Source: Kappaphycus alvarezii (lineage: Eukaryota; Rhodophyta; Florideophyceae; Gigartinales; Solieriaceae). From it: a DNA stretch of 64,000 nt. The DNA lies in assembly GCA_002205965.3 (NCBI GenBank), contig NADL03000120.1, positions 186,001-250,000 of the forward strand, written 5' to 3'. The notes beneath the pieces were generated by a model. That model saw only the letters and a program-made list of their open reading frames with translations. It was not told where the DNA came from and ran no database searches. Numbering within the stretch: the first letter of the stretch is position 1; each line of letters starts with the position of its first letter. Made by a program: the position numbers and the translations under genes. Below, piece by piece: positions 42,229-53,619 of the stretch.

Positions 42229-44235
42229 ATGAAACCCCTCGTAGAGGCTCATATTATAAACCCTCAAAATCGGAAGTCTCATGGATCACCACGACGGAGA
42301 ACACCCTCCTCGAAGCCTACTCTTTCTGCATTCCAGCCGTCTCCAGAAAGAGATTCATCCTGGGTGCCACTGGGTCAACAAGAATCAGCTTTATCTGAGG
42401 ATGCTGCTGATTCGTCCCGCCTTGCTTCACAGGACCCTCCTGATCATACCAGTACTCCACTTAGTCTTCGTCATTCTACGGCTGAAATATTACAGTAATC
42501 TACGGCACGAAAGTTGAATTTTGAATCTGAGAGTACTTCACAGTTATCTGACTACAGTGATAGACCCTTCTCGCAAGAACTACAAGCAGATTTTCTCGGC
42601 ATAGAAAAGGACACAAGCGAGTAAGAAAGCGATATGGTCGATGTTGAGGACGGACTAAACCATATATCTGATAGTGAGATCGAATGGCTGCGGAATCCCA
42701 CAAGAGACTTTATACACGCTGTACAGGACTCCTCCCGACTCAACTGTATCAAAAAAGTCGCAAAGAATCAGTGGTCTGCCCTCTTTGCTGACCCCATTCA
42801 TTTTTTTTGCAGATCAAGACCCCTTGGAAGACCACCACGTAGGTCAAGAAGCTACAGAGCCCGCCAGCGGAGCTGAAGAAGATCAATCTGCACGAGATCA
42901 ACGTAGTGGGCTGTCTAAATGGGAATACTCTGGCCCCTTTGAGCCTGTTTCAATAGAGGTAGACACTGCGGACAAGTACCTTGCAGAGCGCTTTATCAAT
43001 GAGGCAATTAAGCTTGTTGAGTCGGGTGTGGAAGAGGCCTCCGTGAAATCCGAATCGGCTGTGACGGCCACCAGTTTAACGCGTATGGACGCTTTTAACG
43101 TGTTTCTATCTGATCAAGTTCTTGAAAAAATCACCTCGAACATTAATCGAGTCCTGCAGCTGCGCAACCAAAAAATGACAGACATGTCGGAGCTAATAGG
43201 TATTATTGCTATGCACATGCTTGCGGCATCTTATCATTCTAACGTGTCAACTATAGATAAACCTCGTAATAAGGACTTCTTTTTAATCTTTGTATCTCTG
43301 CTAAATGGTACAGCGAGTTTTAGTCCTCGTTCTGCAGCACGAGGGATCGACGGCAGAGGGCGGAAGCAAGTGGGACTGGCTGGTCAAACAGACCGACAAG
43401 GTCGAACGCTTTAATCACTGAACTAGAGGAAGAGCTGGCCGCCATCAACCGCTTCATTTGTTACGTCCCCGGTGCCACGATATTCAGCCTCGACGCTGCT
43501 ATTCATAAGACTGCATTTAACTGGATTGGTTTAAGTGCTCATTCGATTCTTCTCATGTACGATGATCTAGTGCAGCATTCGCACGCGTCCGAATTGAACT
43601 CCTTCTGCCCATTTTACAATTTGAGCCATGCGTACAAAGCGATGTTTTCGACAGAAAGCCCATTACCACTAGCTCGTATGATCCGGCCGACAGGACTGGT
43701 GTTTTAGAACTCATTGAAAGGTGGCGTGGATGAGTTCAGTCGAGCACTTTTGAGCCTTTCCTACACCAATGCCAGCGATAATCCTATCGTAGGCGTCATA
43801 GGAAGGCTCATCTGCGCGCAGGTTAACAATGCAGCCATTGTCTACCGACTATCGCAATCAAAGTCAAGAGGTCAACTACTGGGATCAGGCAGCATCGATA
43901 TTGATAAAGGTCAAGAAAGTAAGAACGGCATGTGCGCGCATAAGTAGCGGGATTGGCGTGGAGGTAATTAAACCATTATACACCAAGAACGTTGCTGAGA
44001 AATACAATCGGGAGGACGACAGGAAACAAAGACTTTCGAATATCTCAAGTCATATGAGAGTAAGGGTGAAAGCCACATACTGCGCGTTATGTTCGTTCAA
44101 TCATGTATAAAAAATGGACGGCCACAGGTTTCGAAAGAAGGGGGGGGCAAGGGAACGACAATTTTGCTCTCTTTGTAGGCAGGCGAGTTGCAAAAGCTGT
44201 TGGAAGAAATGGCACACGGACCAAGTGTTTGTGCG
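42229..44235 (+). pseudogene. piggyBac-type transposase, multiply broken
   Basis: Frame 1 runs from 42229 to about 42810 through two TAA stops (42496-42498 and after ...EKDTSE). The frame changes at a T8 run near 42808 into a segment with WEYSGPFEPVSIEV and TDMSELIGIIAMHML (to 43414), then returns. FICYVPGATIFSLDAAIHK follows and a TAG (43706-43708) precedes NSLKGGVDEFSRALLSLSYT...NNAAIVYRLSQ. This is the KGGVD block with the third catalytic Asp and the NxxIxY signature of piggyBac. After another shift a C-terminal Cys-rich finger appears (CALC, then CSLCRQASCKSCWKKWH in a third frame), as in piggyBac proteins. All major family blocks are present in order, so identification is strong despite decay. 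Confidence 0.85.
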
Positions 44236-44924
44236 CGCTTCAGTATCTGAGCGGGAGGCCTAAAAATTGCTATCTGCGAGCGCTCAAACTGAGGAAATTT
44301 TACATAGCCACGGCAAGTATATTGTTGTATAAACGCTATAATTTCAGAGAGTGTCGATAGAGGCGGATGCTCGAGAGTGTGCACACTCTTCATGGACGCG
44401 TCTCGGCTTGAGACTGCGGACTTGGGACTGCCGGTTTGGGGTGGGGACGCGCAGCAGGTGACATACAATACTGATGCGGGTTTTGTCCCAGGTAATGTCG
44501 ATTTCACGAACGACAGAACTGTGGCCGTTGCAGAGGAGATTGGTAGGGAGGAGCGGAGGAGAGGAGTTTGTAGAAGGGCTAGGAAGAGAAAGGACTTGAG
44601 GTGGGAAAGGGATTTCAATCCCGAGGTAGAGTCCTCGGAGAGCAGTGTAGAGGGAAGTGGGCACATGACTGGCGGCCATTGAGCCTTCCGCGCCGCAGCC
44701 CTCGATTTTCATCCCTCTCATTTGACCCAGTGCCGTACAGTACGGATAAATGGTGGGTGCGGGACAGTCGTGCTAAAGAGCATGGACGCGAGCGGATTAA
44801 ACTGGAGAGGAACGCGAGTTTTTTCTCGGACTGAAGAGGTAGTAGGAGCGCTGACGAGACTCTTTTACGATTATGCCAGTGCAATGCTGGGTGCTGGTAG
44901 AGTTGGTGATAAACAGCACCTTCA

Positions 44925-45124
44925 TCACCATTAACTGCGGTGATCTTCTACTTTTCGGCTGATTGGTCACCTTACACCTTACATGGTGAAATCTCCAGTA
45001 AAATGGTGATTGGATCACCAAGCGTGGTGATTCGATCTACTTCTACGGTTATTTGTGAGTCATGTTCACCCTAGGTCACCTTTTTCCTAAGATGACGAAA
45101 AAACATCACCTTGCGGGCATGGGG
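44925..45124 (-). repeat. piggyBac right terminal inverted repeat
   Basis: An uninterrupted partner of 39728-39800 plus 41980-42110 in inverse orientation. It carries at least six ATCACC/GGTGAT half-sites, plausible transposase-binding sites. Confidence 0.92.
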
Positions 45125-45128
45125 GTAA

Positions 45129-46767
45129 TAAACTTCGAACAAAATTATTGTAAAGTGGACGGCAATAATAGTGACCCTGGGTTATAGTGCATGTAATGGC
45201 AGTAGCAGGCAATTTCAGTGCCCCCTGGTCGCCTGTGCCCCCTGGTCGCCAGTATCCCCTGGATGCAAGTGCCTCTTGTTCGCCACTGCCTCCCAGTCGC
45301 TAGTACCCTTTAGTGGCCAGTGCGCTTTGCTCCCCTTGTCGCCAAGGGCCCTGGCGAAGTACTGTACAGTGCCATACAGTACCGGCTTCGGCTTTTCCAC
45401 TACACATCCTGTTATTCAGTGGCTACTGCAGGGCGTCCGCCGGAGCCTTTGGTCTACCTTTAAGCACCTTTCTGAACCCCATAATTGCACTCCCTCAGCT
45501 AAGCTCCGGCCAATGCCAGTGGCCCATCAAGGCCATGGCCCACTGAAGATCCCTTGTTAAGGTATTCAAAAAAGGTTCAACCCGTCAAGTCCCTTGGCAA
45601 CTGGTACTGAGTAGGGTAATAATGACCTTTTTATTATGAAGCATCAATGGTAGATGGGGTTGAGCTGTCGTGCTCAATCCCCATTAGATACTGAATGCAT
45701 CAGTCCTCTCTATCATAAATTGAGCAAATGCTCCAATTATGTCGAAATCACAATATCACTGCAGCGCAATTGTATATTACCAAACATTTTGCCAAATGAA
45801 TGATTTTAAATAAAAGTATAGTATTTTCATAAATAATACTCCATTCTATTTTTTCTGTACGCCAACTGTAAACTGTGCTATTGAAAAAACACGCAAAATC
45901 AAAAAAAATGAAAAAGGGCCATTTCCAAAAGCGCATAGGATTTGAAAAATTAGTCCATCATTTCCAAATGGGTAGTACAGAGCTGACGATGAGCTTCAAA
46001 TGGCTTTGAAAGCTATCACATAATACCCCATTAAAGGGATTTTCACCGCAAACATCCATATCTGGTCACAGTTCTCGACCCTCGTAATCTTGCGCTCCAG
46101 CCCCTTCCTGCACTTATGTCAACTCACTCCTCGCTGTCTACTCCCCCGAGCCTGCCCGACTTCCAGCCATTAAGGCCGAAACTACCACCTGACATACTTT
46201 CTAGAATCCTTTGCGTCCTAGGTTTCGCCTCCTCTCTTTATTACTATAAGCTACCACCCGTTGAGGGCAGAGGATGGCCACGCTTACAGTTCAGTGAAAA
46301 AACGGTTGTACTCAACCGGAACCGAGGGGGTACAATAAGCGATGTGCAACAAAGGCGGCCTACCGCGAGAAAAGAAGGCGTTTTGGCGAGTTTAACTTCA
46401 GGGGGTCCGAATTTCAAAATGGACAGCGGTTTGACTCGCAGTAGTATGTATGTAGTATTTACATAAGTAAAATGAAACAAGGGGATTGGCGACGTTGTTT
46501 GTCCGTTTTCCTCCTGGCGGTTTACCGTCGATCAGTTGTTACTACCCTTGTAAATTGTTCCTTGAGCAGGTCTGTGAGGCGGAGTAGGGTTCTCTTCTGG
46601 GACTATCGTTTCTCTCTTCGGACTTGTTGTCGGACAACGGCCTGGAGTCATTTGAACTCGAGGTAATCTGGATATATTTCAGTGCGTTTTGCTTTCTTAT
46701 AAACCTTCTTTTGTTTAGCCGCTAGCGCATCCAATGAGTGGGTCCAGAGCGGTTTGAATCGACGCGG
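45129..46767. other. Relic spacer with minisatellite and GTAC cluster
   Basis: No gene is supported. It contains a 17-bp minisatellite (45216-45334), a GTAC cluster at 45356-45387 (AAGTACTGTACAGTGCC...ATACAGTACC) and AT-rich DNA at 45750-45960. Confidence 0.45.
45216..45334. repeat. Degenerate 17-bp minisatellite, 7 units
   Basis: Seven consecutive 17-bp units with consensus CAGTGCCCCCTGGTCGC; the first two differ at one position and later units diverge progressively. It starts about 90 bp outside the piggyBac right end. Confidence 0.85.
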
Positions 46768-47172
46768 TCAGCGGTTTGCGATCTGTTGCCATGGTTCGGT
46801 GATGGCTCGTGTGACACGGTCGTATATTGCAGGGGCGCTTATCGCAGTGCAGTTGGAAAGCGCTTCCATGAGTGGTAGCAGGGAGCTTTTGTAGGTTTCC
46901 GCTGCTTTCTGCTGGTTCGTCGGGATGGTGAGCATTGATTTCGTTATCCTCCTGGGGGTCGTTTTAGGGTTGGTCAGGAGGGCGCGGGTGGACGTCGCTA
47001 TTACCGGGTGGTGATCTGAGCAGCTAGTCCAGCTGCCGTCGGGGGTGGCGCAGTGTAAGTGGTCAAAGGAAATGAAAATATCTGGGTTGCTTGAGCATAG
47101 CGCCCCTCGTGGCTGGAATGAGGGTTGGGTAGACGGGAATATCTTAAATCTTGTGTCCTGGACGGCTCTCAC
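46768..47172 (-). pseudogene. Fragment of a LINE APE-type endonuclease
   Basis: A 134-codon frame contains SNPDIFISFDHLHC and later SCSDHHPVIATSTRALL. The S-D-H-x-P block is the C-terminal signature of APE-like endonucleases in non-LTR retrotransposons. A Thr/Ala-rich linker toward a missing reverse transcriptase follows. No RT is found to the left. It belongs to a different retrotransposon class from the RLE-type elements at 14.7-18.8 kb. Confidence 0.6.
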
Positions 47173-47559
47173 ATGCGAGGTCTTGGTTGGTGGTGGCTAG
47201 GAGAGTGAGCATTAATGGTAAGGAGGTTGCGAGTCCACAGGTACTCTATTAGGCTGCCCTAATTTGACATTTCGGGGGCCAAAGAGTCCATTGGGGGGGG
47301 CGTCTTGGTTTGGAGGCATAGTGGTGTCGGTATCGGCGGTCTGTGGGGGGTTTTAGTGCCTCCTCTTGTTTGTGATCCGTGGCTTGTCCGGCATTTGAGT
47401 CTTGTACTGTGTTTGCGTTTTTTCAGGAAAAAATCAGTGCCTTTGTTTTATTGGAGTGCAGTAGTTCTTTTTGGAGAATATTCTGTCATTTAAAGCAAGG
47501 TATGATTTCGTGCCCGATTTTGTGCAATTTTATTAGATTATATCGTAATAGCTGTATTT

Positions 47560-47770
47560 GAGGCAGTAACAGTCGCAATCCGGGTGGCAAAGTCCCGAGC
47601 AGCTTGGTACCAGTCCCCAAATTTGGAGAGTGGATGGGCAACGAAGCGATACCCAGGACCCTTCGCTCGGATTAGTTCGGCAAAACGAGTATCCATTCCA
47701 AGGCGAGCATGGTAAAGGGGCTTGAACGAACATCGTGCAAGGGACGGGAAGCGGGCAACGGTTAACGCAT
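47560..47770 (-). pseudogene. Possible gag/ORF1-like fragment
   Basis: The minus strand from about 47770 reads NVIHALTVARFPSLARC, FKPLYHARLGMDTRFAELI and RFVAHPLSKFGDWYQAARDFATR before a stop. The composition is protein-like and it lies upstream of the endonuclease fragment in the same orientation, as an ORF1 would. No family is recognised. Confidence 0.28.
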
Positions 47771-50672
47771 GAATGACGTTTGCGTCATAAGTCTATGACC
47801 CCATTCGCTTTAAGCGGACTGATGTCTGAACGAGTTGCACGGCTGTGTTATGGGGGCTCGAGGACAGTTATTGGGCGGTTACATAAGTTGCATACCCCGA
47901 AGCAGTTGCGCAGAATCTGGAAGCAAACATTTGCATCTTGAAGTTACACGATGGTGTGGTGCTGGCACTTGGCAGTGCACAGACCCCACGTCCATATCGG
48001 CCTGATGAGAGGTTATTCTCGCTAACAGACCTTAATGAACAGCGCTAAGTTGCAAGGCTCTTCAGTTGGACCTTTTTTCGCAAGTCGTAGGGCTGGCCAC
48101 TTCATATTTAGTTCCGGTCTCCGACCCACGATGTCCTAGGTCGGAGGTATCGATCTGATCCAATCACCACCAAGTAAAGCCGACTCACTGAGCCTTCGTA
48201 AAGCTTTCCTTTCTTTCTTCCTTTAGTCTTCCTGAGGCTTCAAAAACCCCTTCCTACTGCACGGCCACGCCGGGCAGAGCACAGACGGCCTGCATAAATA
48301 GTTCCAAAGAGTACATGAGTTTGGAAAAAAACGCTACATGAATTCACTAGAGCCTATGGGCGTATTGAGTACTGGGGGTCCTTCGTTGTAATCTTTTTGG
48401 AACTCCCACAGGTACTCGGCTTTAACTGCTTCACTTAGGGCTGTGGGCCATCATATCGTATATTTAGCGTGTGCCCATTGTTGGGACCGGAAGGTCACCT
48501 CTTCCCCAGTGTAAGTAAATCAGAATTGATTGCCTAAAGGGAGGACAGAATTGCATGACTTTCAAGTGAGGGTCGTGCTTGGCCACTATGTAACTATCTT
48601 CGTGGTACAAAAGCTGCAGTGATATGTCCTGGAGCTCCTTGTCGCCACTGGACAGCTGCAATGGGTCCTTTATCTTCATGGTTAGCATGTGGAGCCAAGG
48701 GGCACTGGTTGGGGAATTAGAAACTACCAAGTTCATAGAGGCACTCTAGTGCTCCACTGTTCACCTCCCATAACAGGTGCCTTTACCAGTGGCAATATTT
48801 TTTGAACAATTTTTGTTACTGGCAATTGTCAAAATTGCAATTATATTAACCCTAACATGCAATATACAAGTCTTACTTGCCATCAATGATCGAGAATAAA
48901 TGATTCTTTGTCGAAGTATCACGAGTCCAGTGACTGTACTGGGCACCATAATCGCTATAGTTCATGTACAAACGACCATACTAAGCTATGTCAAAACTGC
49001 TACCGTGACATTGCCCATTATGGTTGGTTGTATAAAAAAATAAAGATTTGTGAGCCCCTTGTTACTCTTGCACCCAGCGTGGCCGCCGTCGGGCGCTTTT
49101 TGTTGAAGCCTTCAAAAACATTCCGACATCACGGTCGGCTTAGGCCGATTATAGGTCGTTTCATATCCGCGAATAAAAGAAGCGGCATATTCGGTGCTAT
49201 CAAGGAGTCTTCGCTGGGATATTCGCATTTGGATCCGACCATGTTCGCCGCGATTCCCGTAAAAATTTGAAAAAGCTGTCATGAGCTAATACAATAAACC
49301 ACCTATTAATCATATCCACCCTCATCCCCTTCGCTATCCGCACATACCGATAGCAGTCGCAAAGCTCATCTGTAGCTCTTATTATGCCATGGATTTGGGA
49401 TGGCTTTTATGACACCAATGCTATTTGCTATTTTACATGGCGCTGGGCTGGCTAAAACAGCATAAAGGAACATGACTGCGGACCAGCACTGTTTCCAACT
49501 TGTGCAACATTTTAATGAACAATTAATGCAATCATTCTTTGACGAGTAGTCAACGCGATGAGTGTGACATAGCGTTTTATAAATTAGAATGCTTTTGTGG
49601 GTACATGAGAGGTATAGAGCAGTAGCTCATGGAGAGAGATGATGAAAACAGCATTTACAACAACGAGAACAGCTTTCCTTAGGATTCACAAATTAATGGG
49701 AATTATTTTGCATTAAAGTTGGAAAGTGGTAGGAATGAATTCAGCACTGTGTAAAACAATTCAGAAGTTTGTGTAGAAAAGATAATATAGCGGAAAAAAA
49801 GTTTTCAAAACACTGCTAAACTCCACTTTGGTTTGATTTTATAGAACAGTTGCGAATAGTATACTGTATGTCATGTTAATATGGCAATTTCAATAGTAAT
49901 TGATATAGATGCGAATATAATATCTATTGGCGATGATTCTGCATGGGTGAGCAATATAAAACCATGTGTAGGAGTCAGCAAGTTTGATGAACGCCGCAGC
50001 CGTCAGCATGTGTCGATAATGTGACACATGTCTAGATAAGCAGTACGTTTGCTGCAAATAGTTCTTTAGTAGGAAATGAGGCAGATTATTTGAAAGGCAA
50101 AGTAAAAAACTTGTGGTACTCAGACGAAAAAAGTGTGAATGAGGCGACAGATCATTGCAGTCTTTTACAGTTTAGCAAAGATGTTTCTACGCCCCACTGT
50201 GTCATTATTTGTTCCCCCCTCGTTGCCCGTCCCCATGCACATCAATTACAGCTCTCCCGTCACCCATCACAGGCCACTCTCCGACTGTGATCCCTCATCT
50301 GGTTTGCCCCCACCACTACCTTGGCATCCGCCATCATCTGCTCACCCAACTCCTTTTTTGTTATCTGCTCCTCTCCTTCATCTGCAATCATCCGCTTGCC
50401 ATAAGGCACCCGCCATCTTCTGCCCCTCCACGGCCGTCCGCCATCATGAGCTCCTCATTGCGACATCCAAGACCATCACCACTCCGCTCCTACAGACGTA
50501 CGCCATTACCCAGTTGTTCCTGTAGTGCAATTGGCACTCACACTGTACTGCCATCTGCAGAGCTGATTTTGGTGATCTTTTTTTTTGACCTGATTCATTG
50601 CTAACCAGCAGGCACTGTACTGTACAATAAGGGCAATTTTAGCTTGTCGTCCACTATTATTACGGGTACTGT
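47771..50672. other. Relic or non-coding DNA
   Basis: No supported gene. Frames at 48464-48736 minus and 48908-49270 plus (the latter with a CTGHHNRYSSC...HTKLCQNCY cluster) are too isolated to call. A hairpin CTCCGACC-N11-GGTCGGAG lies near 48119-48147. 49650-50060 is AT-rich. Confidence 0.35.
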
Positions 50673-51034
50673 GTAACCACCAGGGTCGGGGTGAACATGT
50701 CCAAAATACATGTACCTGGTACGAGAAACATGACAGTATTCCTGAAGACAATTGTACAGCAGTACACCAGTACATATAATAAAAATGTCTACTCCAAATT
50801 ACAGTACATGGAACATCTCGTCCAACGATTTAACAAAGTTCAAGAACATACTGTAAGTAACATGTACCAATTACATGTCCAAGAAAATATTGCGAAAGTA
50901 CAGAACAAGGCTCATATGATGAAACTTTATTTCATTGGGTATCTATCGTGTACACTGCAGGACATAAATATTCATGTGCCCAGTACAACTATAAAAGGGA
51001 TATTTATCCCCTATGTACTTGTACCTGAGCCAAA

Positions 51035-51100
51035 AGACCAGTTGGTCTAATGGAAAACTCGGATACATGCCCGGAGAGGACTTGAGTTCGAATCCGGTGC
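51035..51100 (+). other. tRNA-like box A/box B pair within the hAT element
   Basis: TGGTCTAATGG (51043-51053) fits RNA polymerase III box A, and GTTCGAATCC (51086-51095) fits box B, with spacing typical of tRNAs. The acceptor and T stems do not pair, so this is not a functional tRNA. It may be a tRNA-derived fragment or SINE head. Confidence 0.35.
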
Positions 51101-51375
51101 GTGCACTGCTAAAACTACACATTTGTGTAAAAACATGTGTGTAGGTCATAGGAAGCAGAAGACTGTGGTTTTGAGTCTAACTATAGTCTGAGGACCCGTC
51201 TTGGTTTTATCTGGAGCTATATCTTTCCCACCCTAGCAGTGGGAAATAGCTTTCATAGCCGGGATAACCTAAGGCGGGGATTAGAATTTAGATGTCACTC
51301 ATTGTAAAATGGCCAATTGACAGTACCAGGAACTATGCGATAGGGATTCCTGTGGCGACTAAGCACGCATACCTT

Positions 51376-53619
51376 TTACTCGTCGCAAAGTTCATCTGGA
51401 CCATCTACTTCCTTTTTGAGAAGGAAATAACTGAATTCTTCAAGGGGTTTCAGGACCGCACCCTCGTCTTCTGCTCTAGTGACGTTCTTCGCAATTGTTA
51501 CCACATTGTTGATACTCTCCGTAGAAATCCGGTTACGCAAAGGGCTCGAAACTTTCCCTGCCAGACTAAACACACGCTCATTTTCAATCTGCGTAGCTGG
51601 TATACCAAGAAAAAAGCGACAAAGTTTCACGACATTTGGGAAAAGTGACTGCTTTTCCTGCATCCAATGATATTTGTTCATGTCTTTTGTGAACTTCTCA
51701 GAACGATAAACCCGAAGCTCGGCCTTCATTGAAATAAGCAGGACTTCGTCATCGTTTTCAGCTTGAGTAGTGGCGAAACAATCTTCAATATCTTCAGATC
51801 CGTTAGAAACTGCATCACTCATTGCTTTTTCGTCCTCATTTCTTGAGGCCTCTTTTTCAGGTGCACAGCTTTTCTCTACGCTTACCAACAAAGGAATAAT
51901 CACAGTGTCATCGTATTCCTTCGCAATTGTCCTGACTCTCAAAGGATCACCCTGGTGCAAAAGCATAAGGGTTGACTTCATATCCTTGAATTCAGGATCT
52001 AGAACAACAGAAATGTAGTGGTGAACGTAACAGCCATCTAATCCTTGAACTTCCATGAACGGGTTGAGGATATCCTGAAATGCTTCTGAAACAACAGATG
52101 CCATTTTTGCTCTGACCATATCAAGTTGCGCGTCAAAATCGTCCAGGTCGACAGGTGTGTTTGTACGGAATTTCCGTTTCAACATTAGGAAAACCCCCAC
52201 AATGTGTGAAATCGCTTCACTAACTGCCCATGTCTTTCTCTGACTTTGCAAGCAAGTAAAAACAAGCTGCTTTAAGGTCTCTACTACCCGTTGAACCACA
52301 TCCCAGGTGTCTTGAGTGGGAACCCTATTGCGAAGATTTATATCCGCTTGACCTCCAAAACACTTCTCAACAACGTTCCTGTACTTAAGCGTCATCCTAA
52401 AAATAACCAATTCGCTTACAAATCTGGTCTTAACTGGGGTTGGAATTAGTCGTGGGATGAACCCGAGATCCTTGCATGCATCAAGCCACTCCTTTCGTCC
52501 CTTCGCTGATTTCTCAGTCCAGGTTATACATTTCTGTAGAACGGCTCTAACTTTCGCGAAGTCAATAAGTGGCAGTCCATCAGTAACCTTCTTGGATAGA
52601 ACAGAGTTGCAGGCACCTGAAATGATGTGTGCAAAACAAACCCCGCTAAAGCAGTTTCCGATCCCAGCATGTTGAAAGGACGTTGCAGTTCGAATAATGT
52701 TGGCACACGATCTCAGATTGGATCCCCCATCTTTGACGCAAGCAATGATTTTGTTCCGAATCTCAAACTTATCCAACTGTTCGACCAACAACTCATAAAG
52801 AGTTTCCCCACTGGTATTGTCACATTGTATCATTGCCAAGTGTACACGAACCAGCTTGAAATCATTGTCCAAGCCATGTGCTATAAGGTCAAAGATATCT
52901 TCGCACCCCCGACTCATCCACAAATCGAATGAGATGCTCACAGAAAGGAGATTCGATAAACGTGGCTTAAATATCTCATCAGTGACACGTTTGGTAAACA
53001 AAGGGATCTGCTTATGAGCGAACATTTTCCTGTTGGGAAGAGATACACGAGGGTTCAAAGAATGTACGAAACGACGAAATTCATTGTTTTCGAGAAAAGA
53101 AAATGGCAAGCCAGCCTTGGCGACCATCACAATGAGATTATTATTGATTTCTTTAGCGACTTCAGATGATGCATTGTACTTCTGATGTGTATCAAGGAAA
53201 GTTTGGACCGTCTTCGGCTTCTTCTTTGGACGTTCGGTACTCCCTGTCGTCTTCGCGAACAAAGGGAAGACATCTTTGTGATGGTCTCTAAGATGTCTTC
53301 GAAATGAATGTGTGCCGCACAAGCCCTGAAATTGGATCACTCCCTTTCGATCCCGTTTGTTTTTGGATGAGGATTATAAAGCACTCGGTACACAAACAAT
53401 GCATCCGTATGTCTTTTCATCGATGTTCTTGAAAACCCCCCAGAAAATTGCTTTCTTCCCATTCTTCTTGTTTTCGGAGAGAGTTTGCTTGGCCTTCTGT
53501 AAGATCTCATGGATCTCCACCTGCAGATGTGGTTCTTCTGTTTGATTGGAGTCCGGGACTACCATTTCATGGCTAGTTGAGGAGTTGGAGATGGAAGTAA
53601 TTTGCGTTAGGGGATCCAT
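51376..53619 (-). CDS. hAT transposase, complete, with a 48-nt intron in the BED finger
   Basis: The ATG at 53619 opens a frame (MDPLTQITSISNSS...) that reaches FWGVFKNIDEKTYGCIVC. An in-frame TAA at 53374-53376 would end it, but removing a GT...AG segment of 48 nt (53391-53344) joins CIVC to GVIQFQGLCGTHSFRRHLRDHH. That recreates a C-x2-C...H-x4-H-type BED zinc finger in frame. The body then continues without a break: SISFDLWMSRGCEDIFDLI (first Asp), CVKDGGSNLRSC (second Asp), VCFAHIISGACN (C..H), and IPATQIENERVFSLAG with SPLRNRIS (catalytic Glu and dimerisation). The predicted protein is about 731 residues, near the usual hAT size, and all catalytic positions are kept. The element may be active or very young. 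Confidence 0.92.
53344..53391 (-). other. Predicted 48-nt intron inside hAT BED finger
   Basis: Minus-strand boundaries are TGT|GTACCGAGT...CGAAAG|GGAGTG. The length is a multiple of three, but the segment carries a TAA, so retention would truncate the transposase just after the CxxC half of the finger. No spliced transcript is available; the call rests on restoration of the zinc finger. Confidence 0.7.

Larger units (their letters stand above)
39724..45128. mobile_element. piggyBac-like transposon with 4-bp GTAA target duplication, pogo nested in it
   Basis: The element spans 39728-45124 and is flanked by GTAA at 39724-39727 and 45125-45128. Both ends start CCCCATGCCCG reading inward, 11 of 11 bases. 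The terminal inverted repeats are about 200 bp long. The left one is interrupted by a pogo element at 39803-41977; its two halves (39728-39800 and 41980-42110) match the single right repeat (44925-45124) in order. Termini starting CCC and a 4-bp duplication fit piggyBac, though the canonical target is TTAA. The interior encodes a broken KGGVD-type transposase. Without the pogo copy the element would be about 3.2 kb. Confidence 0.9.

Noticed and set aside
42229-44235. Active piggyBac transposase
   Set aside because: At least three nonsense codons and three frame changes are present.
44097-44666. 189-codon minus-strand frame inside the piggyBac element
   Set aside because: Overlaps the Cys-rich C-terminus of the transposase on the other strand and shows only Ser/Leu/Pro bias.
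45216-45334. CRISPR-like array
   Set aside because: 17-bp units are contiguous with no spacers; it is a minisatellite in a eukaryotic context.
51035-51110. Functional tRNA gene
   Set aside because: Box A and B fit but stems do not; kept only as a tRNA-like sequence.
53374-53376. Calling the 50.7-53.9 kb hAT transposase a pseudogene because of the TAA
   Set aside because: A 48-nt GT...AG segment around the stop restores the BED finger in frame, so an intron is a better explanation.
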